A DNA stretch of 64,000 nucleotides from Polymorphobacter megasporae (GTDB taxonomy: Bacteria > Pseudomonadota > Alphaproteobacteria > Sphingomonadales > Sphingomonadaceae), in NCBI RefSeq assembly GCF_018982885.2, contig NZ_CP081849.1:744001-808000 (forward strand). Reading direction: 5' to 3'. This document shows, in pieces, positions 17,664 through 27,362 of this stretch (its first letter is position 1; each line of letters starts with the position of its first letter). A model generated the notes under the pieces. It was not told where the DNA came from, did not search any database, and saw nothing but the letters and a program-made list of their open reading frames with translations. A program made the translations under genes and the position numbers.

Positions 17664-20123
17664 ATGAACGATCCTCAATCCCGATCCGAAGCAAAGGGCT
17701 GCGGCTGTTCGGCAAAGCCAGCGGCGGAGGCGGCTGTCGCGCTCTCGTCCTGCTGCTCTGACAGCCCCGTGACGACCGAACAAACCATCAAAACGGGCGG
17801 CTGCTGCTCTGGCGGCAGGGCCCCTGACGACGCGGTGAATGCCACGGACCCGGTGTGCGGGATGACGGTCGATCCGGCGAAAACGGCTCAACATGCCGAG
17901 CACGCCGGCCAAACCTATCATTTTTGCAGCGCCGGTTGCCTAACCAAGTTTGTCGCGAACCCTGACGCCTATCTGGGCGACGAGCCGAAGCCTGAGCCAA
18001 CGAGGACGCCGGGGGCTATCTGGACATGTCCCATGCACCCGCAAATCCGTCAGGAGGGACCGGGGACGTGCCCGATTTGCGGCATGGCGCTCGAACCGGA
18101 AGAACCGTCGCTCGACGATGGGCCTAATCCTGAGCTGGTCGATTTCACGCGCCGGCTTTGGGTGGCGGGCGTGCTCGCCGTGCCGCTGCTGGCGATCTCG
18201 ATGGTCGCCGAAATGCTTGGCATCCATATCGTCAGTCCTGCCGCATCACCTTGGGTACAGTTCGCGCTTACCGCCCCGATCGTGCTGTGGGCGGGTTTGC
18301 CCTTTTTCGAGCGGGGATGGACCTCGCTTCGCACCCGCCATCTCAATATGTTCACGCTGATCTCGATCGGGGTCGGTGCCGCCTTCCTCTACAGCCTCGT
18401 CGCAACGGTCGCGCCCGGCATCTTTCCCGCGACCTTCCGGATGCACGGGGGCGTGGTCCCGGTTTATTACGAGGCGGCCGGTGTCGTGGTGGCGCTGGTG
18501 CTGCTCGGACAGGTCCTCGAACTGCGTGCTAGGGCGGCGACAGGGCGCGCGATCCGCGCCCTGATGGATCTTGCCCCTAAAACGGCGCGCCGGTTGCGAT
18601 CGGACGGGTCCGAAGAAGAAGTCAGTCTTGCCGACGTGACGGCCGGCGATCGACTGCGCGTTCGCCCCGGCGATGCGATCCCCGTCGATGGCGTGGTAGT
18701 CGAGGGACGCTCATCGGTCGACGAATCCATGCTCACCGGCGAGCCCGCGCCCGTCCTCAAGGAGGTCGAGGCGGCCGTCACCGGGGGAACGGTCAACGGC
18801 ACAGGAAGCCTTGTCATGGAAGCACGCGCAGTCGGGTCGGATACGATGCTCGCGCGCATCGTCCGTATGGTCGCGGACGCGCAGCGCAGCCGTGCTCCAA
18901 TACAGGCGGTCGCCGATCGAGTGTCGGGCTGGTTCGTGCCGCTGGTCGTGCTAATTTCGATCGCCACATTCGTGGTGTGGTCGCTGGTCGGCCCGGAACC
19001 GCGCATGGGCCATGCGCTGCTCAATGCCATTGCCGTGCTGGTCATCGCCTGCCCCTGCGCGCTGGGTCTCGCAACTCCGATGTCGATCATGGTCGGGACT
19101 GGCCGCGGCGCTCAGGCCGGCGTGCTGGTCAAGAATGCCGAAGCCCTACAGGGGCTCGAAAAGGTCGATACGCTTGTCATCGACAAGACGGGCACGCTCA
19201 CGGAAGGCAAGCCGTCGCTGATCGCGGTCGAGACGGTCGGCGCTGTCGAGGAAAACGACATGCTCGCCCTCGCTGCCGCGGTTGAAGGGCAATCCGAACA
19301 TCCGCTCGCCCACGCGATTGTCGTTGCCGCCAAGAAACGTAAATTGCAGCTCGGGACGGTTGCCGATTTCACCTCGCAGACCGGGTTGGGGGTCAGCGCT
19401 ACAATTGGCGGCCGTTCGGTCGTGATCGGGAACGCCGCGCAGATGAGCCGGATCGGCGCTGATCCCAAGCCCCTCGATGCCGCTGCCGATCGTCATCGTA
19501 GCGACGGTGCTGGGGTCATCCTAGTGGCGATCGATGGCGCTCTTGCCGGCCTGCTGGCGGTCGCCGATCCCGTGCGCGCCAACGCGAGGGAGGCAATCGC
19601 CGCACTCCGCCAGCAGGGGCTTCGCGTCATCATGCTGACTGGTGACAATCAGACGACCGCGGATGCGGTCGCTCGCGCCGTCGGCGGACTCGACGACGTG
19701 CGCGCCGGCCTGCGCCCGGAAGACAAGGCGCGTATCATTGGCGAATTGAAGGCGAGCGGTGCCAAGGTCGCGATGGCGGGCGACGGGATCAACGACGCTC
19801 CCGCCCTTGCCGCCGCCGATGTTGGTCTGGCGATGGGCACTGGAACGGACGTTGCGATCGAAAGCGCCGGCATAACGCTCACGCGCGGCGATCTCTCGGC
19901 GATCGTGCGCGCGCGCAAGCTCGCACACGCTACGATGCGGAATATCCGCCAGAACCTGTTCTTCTCGTTCCTGTTCAACGGCATCGGCGTGCCCGTCGCG
20001 GCCGGGGTGCTTTACCCCGTGGCGGGCATTCTGCTCTCGCCGATGCTGGCCGGCGCGGCGATGGCACTCTCGTCCCTTACCGTGGTCCTCAACGCACTGC
20101 GGTTGAACACGGTGAAGCTATGA
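17664..20123 (+). CDS. Copper-translocating P1B-type ATPase
   Basis: An 819-residue inner-membrane Cu(I) export ATPase. The N-terminus has Cys clusters (CGCS, SSCCS, GGCCSGG) instead of a classic CxxC ferredoxin-like domain, then a YHS domain ([10 protein letters not shown] near 62-71; YHFCSAGC) and a heavy-metal-binding domain ([20 protein letters not shown] at 122-141). Membrane helices follow. The CPC motif in [11 protein letters not shown] is near residue 464, DKTGTLT near 507, and [20 protein letters not shown] near 706. The ribosome site AGGAG lies nine bases upstream. Its stop overlaps the cueR start, and a MerR-type promoter precedes it, so it is very likely induced by copper. Confidence 0.95.
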   Translation: MNDPQSRSEAKGCGCSAKPAAEAAVALSSCCSDSPVTTEQTIKTGGCCSGGRAPDDAVNATDPVCGMTVDPAKTAQHAEHAGQTYHFCSAGCLTKFVANPDAYLGDEPKPEPTRTPGAIWTCPMHPQIRQEGPGTCPICGMALEPEEPSLDDGPNPELVDFTRRLWVAGVLAVPLLAISMVAEMLGIHIVSPAASPWVQFALTAPIVLWAGLPFFERGWTSLRTRHLNMFTLISIGVGAAFLYSLVATVAPGIFPATFRMHGGVVPVYYEAAGVVVALVLLGQVLELRARAATGRAIRALMDLAPKTARRLRSDGSEEEVSLADVTAGDRLRVRPGDAIPVDGVVVEGRSSVDESMLTGEPAPVLKEVEAAVTGGTVNGTGSLVMEARAVGSDTMLARIVRMVADAQRSRAPIQAVADRVSGWFVPLVVLISIATFVVWSLVGPEPRMGHALLNAIAVLVIACPCALGLATPMSIMVGTGRGAQAGVLVKNAEALQGLEKVDTLVIDKTGTLTEGKPSLIAVETVGAVEENDMLALAAAVEGQSEHPLAHAIVVAAKKRKLQLGTVADFTSQTGLGVSATIGGRSVVIGNAAQMSRIGADPKPLDAAADRHRSDGAGVILVAIDGALAGLLAVADPVRANAREAIAALRQQGLRVIMLTGDNQTTADAVARAVGGLDDVRAGLRPEDKARIIGELKASGAKVAMAGDGINDAPALAAADVGLAMGTGTDVAIESAGITLTRGDLSAIVRARKLAHATMRNIRQNLFFSFLFNGIGVPVAAGVLYPVAGILLSPMLAGAAMALSSLTVVLNALRLNTVKL

Positions 20124-20503
20124 ACATCGGCGCGGCGTCAGACGCCAGCGGCGTCTCTCAACGCATGATCCGCCACTATGAGAAAATCGATTTGGTGCCC
20201 GCGCCGCCCCGGCGCGGGAGTTACCGGGACTATTCGGATGCCGACGTTCATCGTCTGCGCTTTATCGCCAACGCGCGTGACCTCGGATTCCCGATCGAGG
20301 AAATTCGCACACTGCTGGGACTTTGGTCGGATCGCGCGAGGTCGAGCGCCGAGGTAAAGGCCTTGGCGCAATCGCGCGCCGCCGAACTAGGCCGCAAGGT
20401 CCTCGTCTTGGAAGCCATGCGCCGATCACTGAGTGAACTTGCTCAGACCTGTCACGGGGATGATCGCCCCGATTGCCCTATCATCAAACATCTGGCCGAA
20501 TAG
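20120..20503 (+). CDS. cueR: Copper-responsive MerR-family regulator CueR
   Basis: A 127-residue MerR protein. The winged helix occupies residues 1-70 ([36 protein letters not shown]), followed by a dimerisation helix. The effector loop [10 protein letters not shown] has Cys111 and Cys119, with the spacing and surroundings of the Cu(I)-binding loop of CueR, which distinguishes it from zinc or mercury sensors. It overlaps the ATPase stop by four bases (ATGA), so sensor and pump are made together. Its target is most likely the promoter at 17607-17637. Confidence 0.93.
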   Translation: MNIGAASDASGVSQRMIRHYEKIDLVPAPPRRGSYRDYSDADVHRLRFIANARDLGFPIEEIRTLLGLWSDRARSSAEVKALAQSRAAELGRKVLVLEAMRRSLSELAQTCHGDDRPDCPIIKHLAE

Positions 20504-21038
20504 CATCTACGGCTTTGAGCTGCTCGACTGCCTTGAGGGTCAAACCGAAACGGTTGTGACACCGAGCGAAGGGCGACTTTCGACCAGGCCGTCCCGAAAC
20601 CCTCTGGACCGCTTCTCACCCAAATCCGGCCCTTGCCGCACGGGCACTGCCCGCCACCTCGGCGCCGAGAGCAGTCCGACCGCTACCTGACCTCGGATGC
20701 TGCATAGCGTACTATCGTTCCGTTACCGCTGTACGCTTGGAAAACCATTCTTAAACGTTCCCGCGCTCAATCGCAGTCCTCGAGAACGGTTATTCATCAT
20801 CATAATGTGTCGACCGCTTTGGGGTCTCGGTCCGCGTTTAGCATGACTTGAGTGGAGCCTAGCCGTCGTTCGCAAGGGCCGGCAGCTAACGACGGATATT
20901 AACGCCACTGGTCACTGGTCGAGCAGCTCCCCTTCAATAAAATCCGTGCCCGGTCCCTTGACGGTTCGCTCTCGCTCATCCGCTGAAGTTGCTGAAGCTG
21001 CTAGAGACCCGCCCTCCTCAATTGCTTGATACGCCCCG
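20504..21038. other. Gene-poor stretch after cueR
   Basis: About 535 bases with no frame that has both a plausible start and protein-like composition. On the minus strand near 20905-21040 there is a short codon-like stretch ending in FIEGELLDQ and a stop, directly after the 59-residue gene and in another frame, but no start codon serves it. Confidence 0.4.
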
Positions 21039-21218
21039 CTATCGCGCAGCGATCACTTGGCGAAGTTGCCGGCTGAGAGCTAAGCTTTGAAGATGGGCGG
21101 CCACATTGGCGTAGCCTTCTTTATCTAGTTGGCGCGCGATCTCGCGAACGGTCGTATAATGCGTGTCGGCTGCCAATTCGAAGGCGCGCGCTACGACATC
21201 GCCGGTCGGTGCCGCCAC
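21039..21218 (-). CDS. Small conserved-looking protein, 59 residues
   Basis: A GTG start at 21218 with AGGAG eight bases upstream opens a 59-codon frame ending TAG. The product begins MAAPTGDVVARAFELA and continues with TVREIARQLDKEGYANVAAH, an amphipathic helical protein with strong bias toward Ala, Arg and Leu and no Cys. The strong ribosome site and balanced composition make it a real gene in an otherwise gene-poor stretch. Function is unknown; the REIARQLDKEGY segment resembles a small helix-turn-helix, but the protein is too short to assign. Confidence 0.6.
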   Translation of the reverse strand: MAAPTGDVVARAFELAADTHYTTVREIARQLDKEGYANVAAHLQSLALSRQLRQVIAAR

Positions 21219-21705
21219 GTTTTTTTCTCCTGGTTTTTAGGCTTTGCCCTCTTAGACGCTTTGCGCGCATTCCTCCTAACGTCTGACGCCGTCTTAATTT
21301 TTTCCCTATGGCAACAAAAGCCGGGACGGTGCTGCGCTTCGAACTCCCTAAGCCGTTCGACCCAAGGTGCGAGGTACCTGCTTTGTTCCGTTAAGAGGCG
21401 GGGTATGGAAATCTCGCAAACAGAGACGGGCAACATCCTCCTCAACACCATGCTGCCGGATGATGGCGGTTCTGCGGCCACGTGATAGAGGGTGCTCGGT
21501 CAGCCTATGTGCACGGATGGCGCCTGCACTCGTTCGATCAGCGGGTGGCGCACCGGTCAATGAAGAATAGGTCACGCAGGACAGCCGGTTCACCCAGGCC
21601 GCCCGCGTTTGGGAGCAGAAACTGGGCAGTCTAGGCCGCCTCTACGTCCGATACCGCGCTTTTGGCTATGTGTCCCCGGGGGAATGTTCGCGACCGCAGG
21701 CAAGC

Positions 21706-21969
21706 TTAGTGACGCGGTTTACATGCGTCTGCGAGAGCGATCTTGCTCGCCAGAAGTTTGGCCTGTTGCCGTATTAGTCCAATCGAGAGCCCATTTAATT
21801 CAAATCTCACCTCAATAGCGCGATCAGGCCCGCTGTAACAGATAACCTGCGTTTCTCCCTCGGCCAGCCTGCACATGGCGCCAGGGATCAGCTCAAGGAC
21901 AATCTCTTGGATTCGCGCGAGCTGCTTTTCCCTAGACAAGTGGATTAAATCTCCAAGTTGCAAGGTCAA
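21706..21969 (-). CDS. Possible small protein, start uncertain
   Basis: An 87-codon frame following the 58-residue gene in the same frame after its stop. The product (HLSREKQLARIQEIVLELIP, then CRLAEGETQVICYSGPDRAIEV) has alternating hydrophobic strands and helices, so it looks like a real small domain. The only in-frame starts near the beginning are TTG codons without a good ribosome site. It could be the downstream half of a gene split by the TAG at 21997, or a weakly translated partner gene. Confidence 0.35.
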   Translation of the reverse strand: MTLQLGDLIHLSREKQLARIQEIVLELIPGAMCRLAEGETQVICYSGPDRAIEVRFELNGLSIGLIRQQAKLLASKIALADACKPRH

Positions 21970-21996
21970 TTGAGTGGCGCAAAAGCTGCCAGAAGT

Positions 21997-22173
21997 CTAA
22001 TTAACAGTCAGACTATCCGCTGCTCTCAGCAGCCGCTTAGCCGTGGTGCGTGCGGCCTCGGCACTTAGTGAAGGTGCTACCGTGGCAAAACCGGTTATGA
22101 CAATCTCGCCGTCGACAATGGTGACATCGAGAGGCGTTGTCGGGTCGTTCTGCATGCGAGGAGCGTCAGCCAT
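21997..22173 (-). CDS. Small protein, 58 residues
   Basis: ATG at 22173 opens a 58-codon frame ending TAG. The product contains DVTIVDGEIVITG and then APSLSAEAARTTAKRLLRAA, that is, two beta strands followed by an Ala/Arg-rich helix. This strand-strand-helix pattern occurs in small uncharacterised sphingomonad proteins. The ribosome site is weak (AAGG eleven bases upstream). The next frame (21706-21969) continues in phase after the stop, so the two may form one unit. Confidence 0.5.
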   Translation of the reverse strand: MADAPRMQNDPTTPLDVTIVDGEIVITGFATVAPSLSAEAARTTAKRLLRAADSLTVN

Positions 22174-22615
22174 GCGTGATGACGCCTTATTCTATCTCGC
22201 CCGTCTGTACGAACATGTTCCGAAGCGGCTAGGCGACGTCGGGCTTTGACCAGGGGACGACATCCTCGCCGCCAGTATCGACGTACATACGATCCGTCGA
22301 TTTGGCAGCGCTTGTCGCAAACGTCGCAGATCTCGCCAACGGGCGGACGGCTTCCGGGCGCGTGAGATCGTCGGGCTGGTCCCCGCGTCAGGCATGTGAT
22401 TCAGCGAGAGTTTAGGGCGGGAAACGTCCAGGATACGTCTTGCTGTATGAGACTGGCGCAGCTTACGCCTCCAAGGTCGAGCGCTTGGTAACACCGCGTG
22501 AGGGATAGGCCGACCGCGGATCTTGATGATAAAAAATCTCTGTCGCAGACCTTTAATGGTCGCCGCGTCACAGGCGACCGCTTGCTGCTGTCAGCGCCGT
22601 CTGTAGACCGACGCC
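22174..22615. other. Upstream region of mntH
   Basis: About 440 bases without a convincing gene. A short AT-rich segment near 22525-22540 (GATAAAAAATC) could be the promoter of mntH. I cannot identify a manganese-regulator operator with confidence. Confidence 0.35.
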
Positions 22616-23920
22616 ATGCAAACCCGACATTCTGCGTTCGCCGCGCTAGCACAAGGTAGCGTTTCGGTTCCCGGCGCCGCGCCGTGGTGGCGGCGGTTCT
22701 TCGCCTTCATTGGACCCGGTTACCTCATCGCCGTCGGCTATATGGACCCGGGGAACTGGGCGACCGACATCGGTGGCGGCTCGGCGTTCGGCTACATGCT
22801 CCTCTCGGTCGTGTTCGCTGCCAGCGTCATGGCGATGCTGTTGCAGGCACTGTCGGTCCGGCTCGGCGTCGCCGCTCGCCTCGATCTCGCTCAGGCCTGC
22901 CGCGCATTCTACCCCCGGCCTGTATCGATCGGCTTGTGGGTCTTGTGTGAGATCGCGATCGTCGCCTGCGATCTCGCCGAGGTGCTTGGCACCGCCATCG
23001 CACTGCAGTTGCTGTTTCACCTGCCGCTGCTCTGGGGGGTAGTTGTCACCGCGTTCGACGTTTTCCTGATCCTGGCACTGCAGCGCTTCGGCTTCCGCAA
23101 GCTCGAGGCGGTGATCATCGCCCTCCTCATGGTGATTGCCGGCTGCTTCGCGTTCGAACTCGCGGTTGCCGGACCCGATTGGATGCAGGCCGCGGTCGGG
23201 CTGGTCCCGTCGCAGCGGATCTTCACCGACCCCAAGGCACTGTATCTGGCGATCGGCATTCTTGGCGCGACGGTGATGCCGCATAATCTCTACCTGCATT
23301 CGGCCCTTGTTCAGACCAGAACCATCGCCGACGATGATCGCGCCAAGGCGCAGGCGATCGGTCTGGCGACTTTGGACAGCACCATCGCTCTATTTTTTGC
23401 CTTCTTCATCAATGCCGCCATTCTAATGCTGGCGGCGGCGACCTTTCATCGTGCCGGCCGAACCGAGATTGCCGATATCGCGCAGGCCTCTGATCTCCTG
23501 ACGCCGTTGCTCGGCGTCGGCGTCGCCAGCACGGTGTTCGCGGTGGCGCTGCTCGCCTCGGGTCAGAACTCGACGGTTACCGGAACGCTGGCCGGTCAGA
23601 TCGTCATGGAGGGCTTTCTCGACCTTCGGCTTCCAGTCTGGCTGCGCCGGCTGGTGACGCGGCTCCTTGCCGTTGTGCCGGCGGCGATCATCGTCGCGGC
23701 GAAGGGTGATCGCGGCGCAACCGAACTCCTGATCCTCAGCCAGGTCATCCTCAGCCTGCAACTGCCGTTCGCGGTGGTGCCGCTCGTCTCGTTCACCAAC
23801 CGACGCGAGGTGATGGGGCGCTTTGCCAATCCGCGATGGCTGGCATGTGCAGCTTGGGCAGCGACCGGTCTTATCGTCGTCCTCAACGCAGCATTGCTCT
23901 GGAATTTAGTGGTCCACTGA
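22616..23920 (+). CDS. mntH: Nramp-family divalent metal (Mn2+) transporter
   Basis: A 434-residue inner-membrane H+-coupled transporter with about eleven helices. The Nramp metal-site motifs are present: GYMDPGNWATD in helix 1 (Asp44, Asn47) and GATVMPHNLYLHSAL in helix 6 (near residues 217-231), where Met and Ala/Ser coordinate the metal. It probably imports Mn2+, supporting resistance to oxidative stress. It stands alone, with about 440 bases of upstream sequence and a dispersed repeat downstream. Confidence 0.94.
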   Translation: MQTRHSAFAALAQGSVSVPGAAPWWRRFFAFIGPGYLIAVGYMDPGNWATDIGGGSAFGYMLLSVVFAASVMAMLLQALSVRLGVAARLDLAQACRAFYPRPVSIGLWVLCEIAIVACDLAEVLGTAIALQLLFHLPLLWGVVVTAFDVFLILALQRFGFRKLEAVIIALLMVIAGCFAFELAVAGPDWMQAAVGLVPSQRIFTDPKALYLAIGILGATVMPHNLYLHSALVQTRTIADDDRAKAQAIGLATLDSTIALFFAFFINAAILMLAAATFHRAGRTEIADIAQASDLLTPLLGVGVASTVFAVALLASGQNSTVTGTLAGQIVMEGFLDLRLPVWLRRLVTRLLAVVPAAIIVAAKGDRGATELLILSQVILSLQLPFAVVPLVSFTNRREVMGRFANPRWLACAAWAATGLIVVLNAALLWNLVVH

Positions 23921-24068
23921 GCCGGACTTCGGCCACGCAGCCGGCAACGGCCAGCACAGAAGTGGATCGTAGGGCGCAATCGGCGAAAAGACACGCAGCG
24001 GTCTTCCAAAGCGGCTTGAGCGATCTCCGCAACTGGACGTGAGTTCCGGTAGTGCTTCTGGCTCGGGG

Positions 24069-24150
24069 CCGTATCCAGACACTCCGCTTCCGGGCGGTGA
24101 AAGCCGGATAGCTGCCATTCTCCAGACCGAGGACCCGGCGGCGGCTCAAG
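24069..24150 (+). repeat. Dispersed intergenic repeat, copy 4
   Basis: Aligns with 10555-10632 over about 78 bases, sharing CCAGACA, CTCCGCTTCCGGGCG, GGATAGCTGCCATTC and GAGGACCCGGCG. It is located between mntH and the truncated GNAT gene. Confidence 0.7.
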
Positions 24151-24198
24151 CCCCCATCGCGGTCGTCCCTAGGCTCCTGACCCGACCGGAAGCTGCCA

Positions 24199-24456
24199 TC
24201 ATCCCGGCTGCTGCATGGCCACATAACCTACGCGCAAACCCCCTTTGAATCCGAGCCCCTCGTAGAATGCATGCACTCCTTTATCAGCGCGCCCACTTTG
24301 CATCAGCACGTGATGGCAGTCCAAAGACCAAGCATGGTTGAGCGCCTTTAAAACGACGGCTTTGCCAAAGCCCTGACCTTGGTAGCTTGGATGGGTCATC
24401 ACGTTCTCAAGAAACCCGTGCGAACGTCCAAACCGTAAAAGGTTTGGAGCGGTAAT
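24199..24456 (-). pseudogene. C-terminal part of a GNAT N-acetyltransferase
   Basis: The minus-strand frame encodes ITAPNLLRFGRSHGFLENV and THPSYQGQGFGKAVV, then HAFYEGLGFKGGLR, the acetyl-CoA-binding strand, loop (Q/R-x-x-G-x-G) and C-terminal motif of a GNAT. The frame enters unrelated sequence at about 24457, so the N-terminal half (about 70 residues) is missing. A short internal ATG at 24402 is not a convincing start because motif A lies right behind it. The break coincides with the beginning of the accessory island. Confidence 0.75.
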
Positions 24457-24460
24457 CAGG

Positions 24461-25780
24461 CGCCTGCTGGACGATGTCGACCGCCGAGGGCTCGACCTCG
24501 AGCGCGACGACGATCTCTATTGGCGCCAGCGCGCCTACGCGGCCGCCTTCCGGCGTGCAGCCCGTTCGGTTCCTGGCAAGATGCCGCCGCGCTTCGCCGG
24601 CGAGATCGCGGCTGCGCTGGGCGGCCCGGTGATGGATGCCTTTGCCGCGGGCGTGGACACGCTTATGAGGCGGCTCTCAGCTCCAGCGCCCGTGTCCGCC
24701 CCAAGGGGGGTCGACTTGTTCATCGGGCTGGACATGGCCAGCGCCGGCGCGACCCGATGGGCCGAGCCGCGGCAGGAGAAGTCGGCGCCGGAGGGCCAGG
24801 AGGGCGACCTCGAAGCGCTGGTCCAGCGGGTGAACGCGCCCGACGGTGGCCTCGCCGCCGACCGCGAGGAGCGCAGGTCGCTCCAACAATCCGCAGAGGA
24901 CTATCGCCAGCGGCTGAGCTTGAGCGGCTTCGGCGAGGTCGCGACAGAACCCCAGATCGAGGGGCTTGAGGCGGCCACGTCAAAGGACCCGGAGCGCAGC
25001 GCCCGATGGCTCCGGGGCATCCTCGCGCAGTCGGACCCGCATGCCCGCGCGCAGCTCGCCAACGTCGGCCTGGTGATCGCTCAGGCGCTGGCAGATGATC
25101 GGGAAGACCTCTGCGTCGAGGCCCTCGCCACCCTTCGCGGGCTGCGCACTCCGGTGCACATCGTCATTGAGCCCGAGCGCATCCCGCTCCCCGACTGGGC
25201 GCTCATTCGTGCCGCCCGGGCGTCTGGACCTGCAGCGCTCCTCGCCGCCGAATACGAGGTCGCAAGAAACGACGCGCGTCTGGCCGAGCTCGCTCGGTTC
25301 ACCGACGCGCTGGGTGCTGGCGCCTGGCTCGACGGCTGGACGAACGCTGCGCTCGCGGATCCGCACCCGGCGCGGGTGGCACGCGCCCTCACCGTCACCG
25401 CGCTCCGACCGGCCACATCGCACGTCGCCGCGCTCGAGAAGGATCGCGGGACCGGCTTTCTGGGGGAGGTCGCAGCCCACGCGCGCGCGACCGCCGGTCG
25501 CCGTTGCTGGGCTCGTCATTGGCTCGAGATCGCGTGCGGCTCGACAGACCCCGTCGCGTTCTGGGCCGCCGGAACCCTCGCCGCCAGGGTCGCGGACCTG
25601 CGGTTCTTCGCCGACTGGCGCGATCTGAGGGACACGCCGCTCGTGCTGCGGTTCGGGGCGGCCCTTGGCGAAGAGCTCCGCCAGGTGGCCGTGAAGCGCG
25701 AGCGCGAGCGTCAGCGAACGTTGTTTGGTCTGAAGGCGCCCGACGATGCCTTCTGGGCCGCACTCCGTGGCAGTGTTTGA
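24461..25780 (+). pseudogene. 5'-truncated gene for a large alpha-helical protein
   Basis: Protein-like sequence begins in phase at about 24461 (LLDDVDRRGLDLERDDDLYW) with no start codon, 120 bases before the first ATG at 24581. It therefore looks like the C-terminal 440 residues of a larger protein cut at the GNAT junction. The sequence is Ala/Arg/Glu-rich and helical, with repeat-like units (HARAQLANVGLVIAQALADD, PVAFWAAGTLAARVADL), as in HEAT/TPR-type C-terminal arms. I do not recognise a catalytic motif. Its place at the edge of an island with nuclease-like genes suggests a sensor arm of a defence protein, but this is inference. A functional shorter protein from 24581 is possible. Confidence 0.5.
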
Positions 25781-26230
25781 ATCGCCTAACCTCCCGACGG
25801 CGATCGAAAGGAAAGGCGTTGCCAGCCCTGCTCGCCGTTAGGCCGCGGAAGTCCACCGGCCCCTTAAATAGGCTCACTTCGGAGCCGCTGTGCGACCTTC
25901 GCAGGGGCGGTCGAACTCGCCCATGCCGTAGAAGCTTAGTAATACGGCCAGCGTAGTTTCACAGGCGACGAGGCCCTCGCCGGCGGGGCGGACGAGGGCG
26001 GGGCTGACTTCGAAACCGCGCTCGTGGCGGAACGGCGTTGCCTTGCTCAAGCCGAGGCCCGCCAGCTACCTGCGGCGACGTTCACCAGCGAGGATGGCGA
26101 CTGCAAAGCATTGATGGCAAACTGCTGATTGCGCCTCACGAGCGGCTGACGGTCGTGCAACTTGAGAGGTAGGCAGGCAGCGAACCGCTCACACCCGCGC
26201 CTCCATTGCGGCAGCACGCGCGCGTCGCGG
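25781..26230. other. Gap within the island, no assigned gene
   Basis: About 450 bases. On the minus strand, 25874-26064 is open and reads protein-like (FRHERGFEVSPALVRPAGEG, ETTLAVLLSFYGMGEFDRPC) but lacks a start codon and is preceded by an in-frame stop. It may be a gene remnant. Confidence 0.4.
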
Positions 26231-26428
26231 CTATCCCTTAGCATCATCGAGGTCGTCGGCTTCGCGGAGCGTGAACCACTCGATCTGCTGATTGGTTACT
26301 GCGGAAGCTTCCAGAACGTTGAACTGCCGCTTAAGCACTGGCAAGTCCCACCGGAAGTCCGGTTCGGCAAGTCCTTTGTGCCAAATAGCCGGGATAAGGT
26401 AATACGCTCCGTACCGACGATAATCCCC
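26231..26428 (-). pseudogene. C-terminal end of the large nuclease-like gene, cut off by the IS
   Basis: The minus-strand frame reads GDYRRYGAYYLIPAIWHKGL and ends ADDLDDAKG then TAG at 26231. Removing the IS (26432-27362) and one TAA copy joins this frame in phase to the body of the gene at 27366, giving GENLENFLGDYRRYGAY. These 66 residues are therefore the original C-terminus of the gene at 27336-30443, now separated from it and untranslated unless by chance. Confidence 0.8.
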
Positions 26429-26431
26429 TAA

Positions 26432-27362
26432 GAGCCTGAACGAAAAGTAGTTGAGCGATACCAGTAGGTTGTGATTCACCGTCGTTGTCGAGACGATAGG
26501 AGAAGAACTTGCCTTGGACTGATACCGCTCGCCGTCAGCATATGCGCAAGGGGGGGCGCTATCCAAGCGATTTACGGGATGCGGAATGGGCGTTGATCGA
26601 GCCGCTGTTTCCGGCAGCCCGCAGCGGCGGGCGTCGTCGCACGACCTGCCTTCGGGCGGTGATGGATGCGATCATGTATATTGCGTCGAGCGGTTGCGCC
26701 TGGCGGATGCTGCCCAAATGCTTTCCGGCGACGTCGACAGTGCGCGGCTATTTCTACAGCTGGCGGGATAGTGGGCTGCTGACGACAATCAACCACTTGC
26801 TGGTAATGGCAGCACGCGAACAGGCCGGCCGCGAGGCCTCACCCAGTGCTGGCGTTATCGACAGCCAATCGGTCAAAACAACGGAAAGCGGCGGAATTTG
26901 CGGCTATGACGCCGGCAAGAAGGTGAAGGGCCGCAAACGCCATATCATCACCGATACCTGCGGCTTTCTGGTGTTTATCCTGGTCCATGCCGCCGACATT
27001 CAGGACCGCGACGGCGCTGTCGATGTCCTCAAAGCCATCCGTTTCCGTTTCCCGTTCCTGCGCCATGTGTTTGCCGATGGTGGCTATGCCGGTGACAAAC
27101 TCAAGGCCGCGCTTGAAGGCCATGGCAGCTGGACCCTCGAAATCATCAAGCGCTCCGATACCGCCAAGGGCTTTGTGCTTTTGCCCCGCCGTTGGGTTGT
27201 CGAGCGGACCTTCGCGTGGCTGGGCCGCTGCCGACGTCTCGCCAAAGACTGGGAGCGATCCATCGAAAGCGCCACGGCATGGGCAACCATCGCCAGCATC
27301 CGAATGCTCACACGCAGAATCGCAAGGCTCTCAACTCATTGATGTACTTTTGAATCGGGCTC
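26432..27362 (+). mobile_element. IS5-family insertion sequence, 931 bp, complete
   Basis: The left end GAGCCTGAACGAAAAGTA and the reverse complement of the right end GAGCCCGATTCAAAAGTA form imperfect 18-base terminal inverted repeats. TAA is duplicated on both sides (26429-26431 and 27363-27365), the 3-base duplication usual for the family. One transposase gene fills the element. It is inserted inside the C-terminal coding region of a large gene, and the host frame is restored when the element is removed. Confidence 0.9.
26509..27342 (+). CDS. IS5-family DDE transposase
   Basis: A 277-residue transposase. The TTG start at 26509 is supported by AGGAG six bases upstream and by the family-typical beginning MPWTDTARRQ. 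It has YPSDLRDAEWALIEPLFP, then the catalytic acids in VIDSQSVKT, in FADGGYAGDK, and in RRWVVERTFAWLGRCRRLAK (the Y/E region). The frame is complete, so the element may still be active. Confidence 0.93.
   Translation: MPWTDTARRQHMRKGGRYPSDLRDAEWALIEPLFPAARSGGRRRTTCLRAVMDAIMYIASSGCAWRMLPKCFPATSTVRGYFYSWRDSGLLTTINHLLVMAAREQAGREASPSAGVIDSQSVKTTESGGICGYDAGKKVKGRKRHIITDTCGFLVFILVHAADIQDRDGAVDVLKAIRFRFPFLRHVFADGGYAGDKLKAALEGHGSWTLEIIKRSDTAKGFVLLPRRWVVERTFAWLGRCRRLAKDWERSIESATAWATIASIRMLTRRIARLSTH

Noticed and set aside
21191-21481. Minus-strand frame of 96 codons, Lys/Arg-rich C-terminus
   Set aside because: It overlaps the start and ribosome site of the better-supported 59-residue gene and shows no recognisable sequence.
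22195-22430. Minus-strand segment ending YVDTGGEDVVPWSKPD before a stop
   Set aside because: The codons look protein-like but only an internal ATG is available, and upstream stops limit it to under 55 codons.
25874-26064. Minus-strand protein-like stretch ending EGRTAAPK
   Set aside because: An in-frame stop lies upstream and there is no ATG, GTG or well-placed TTG; at most a remnant, so it is only described in the gap entry.
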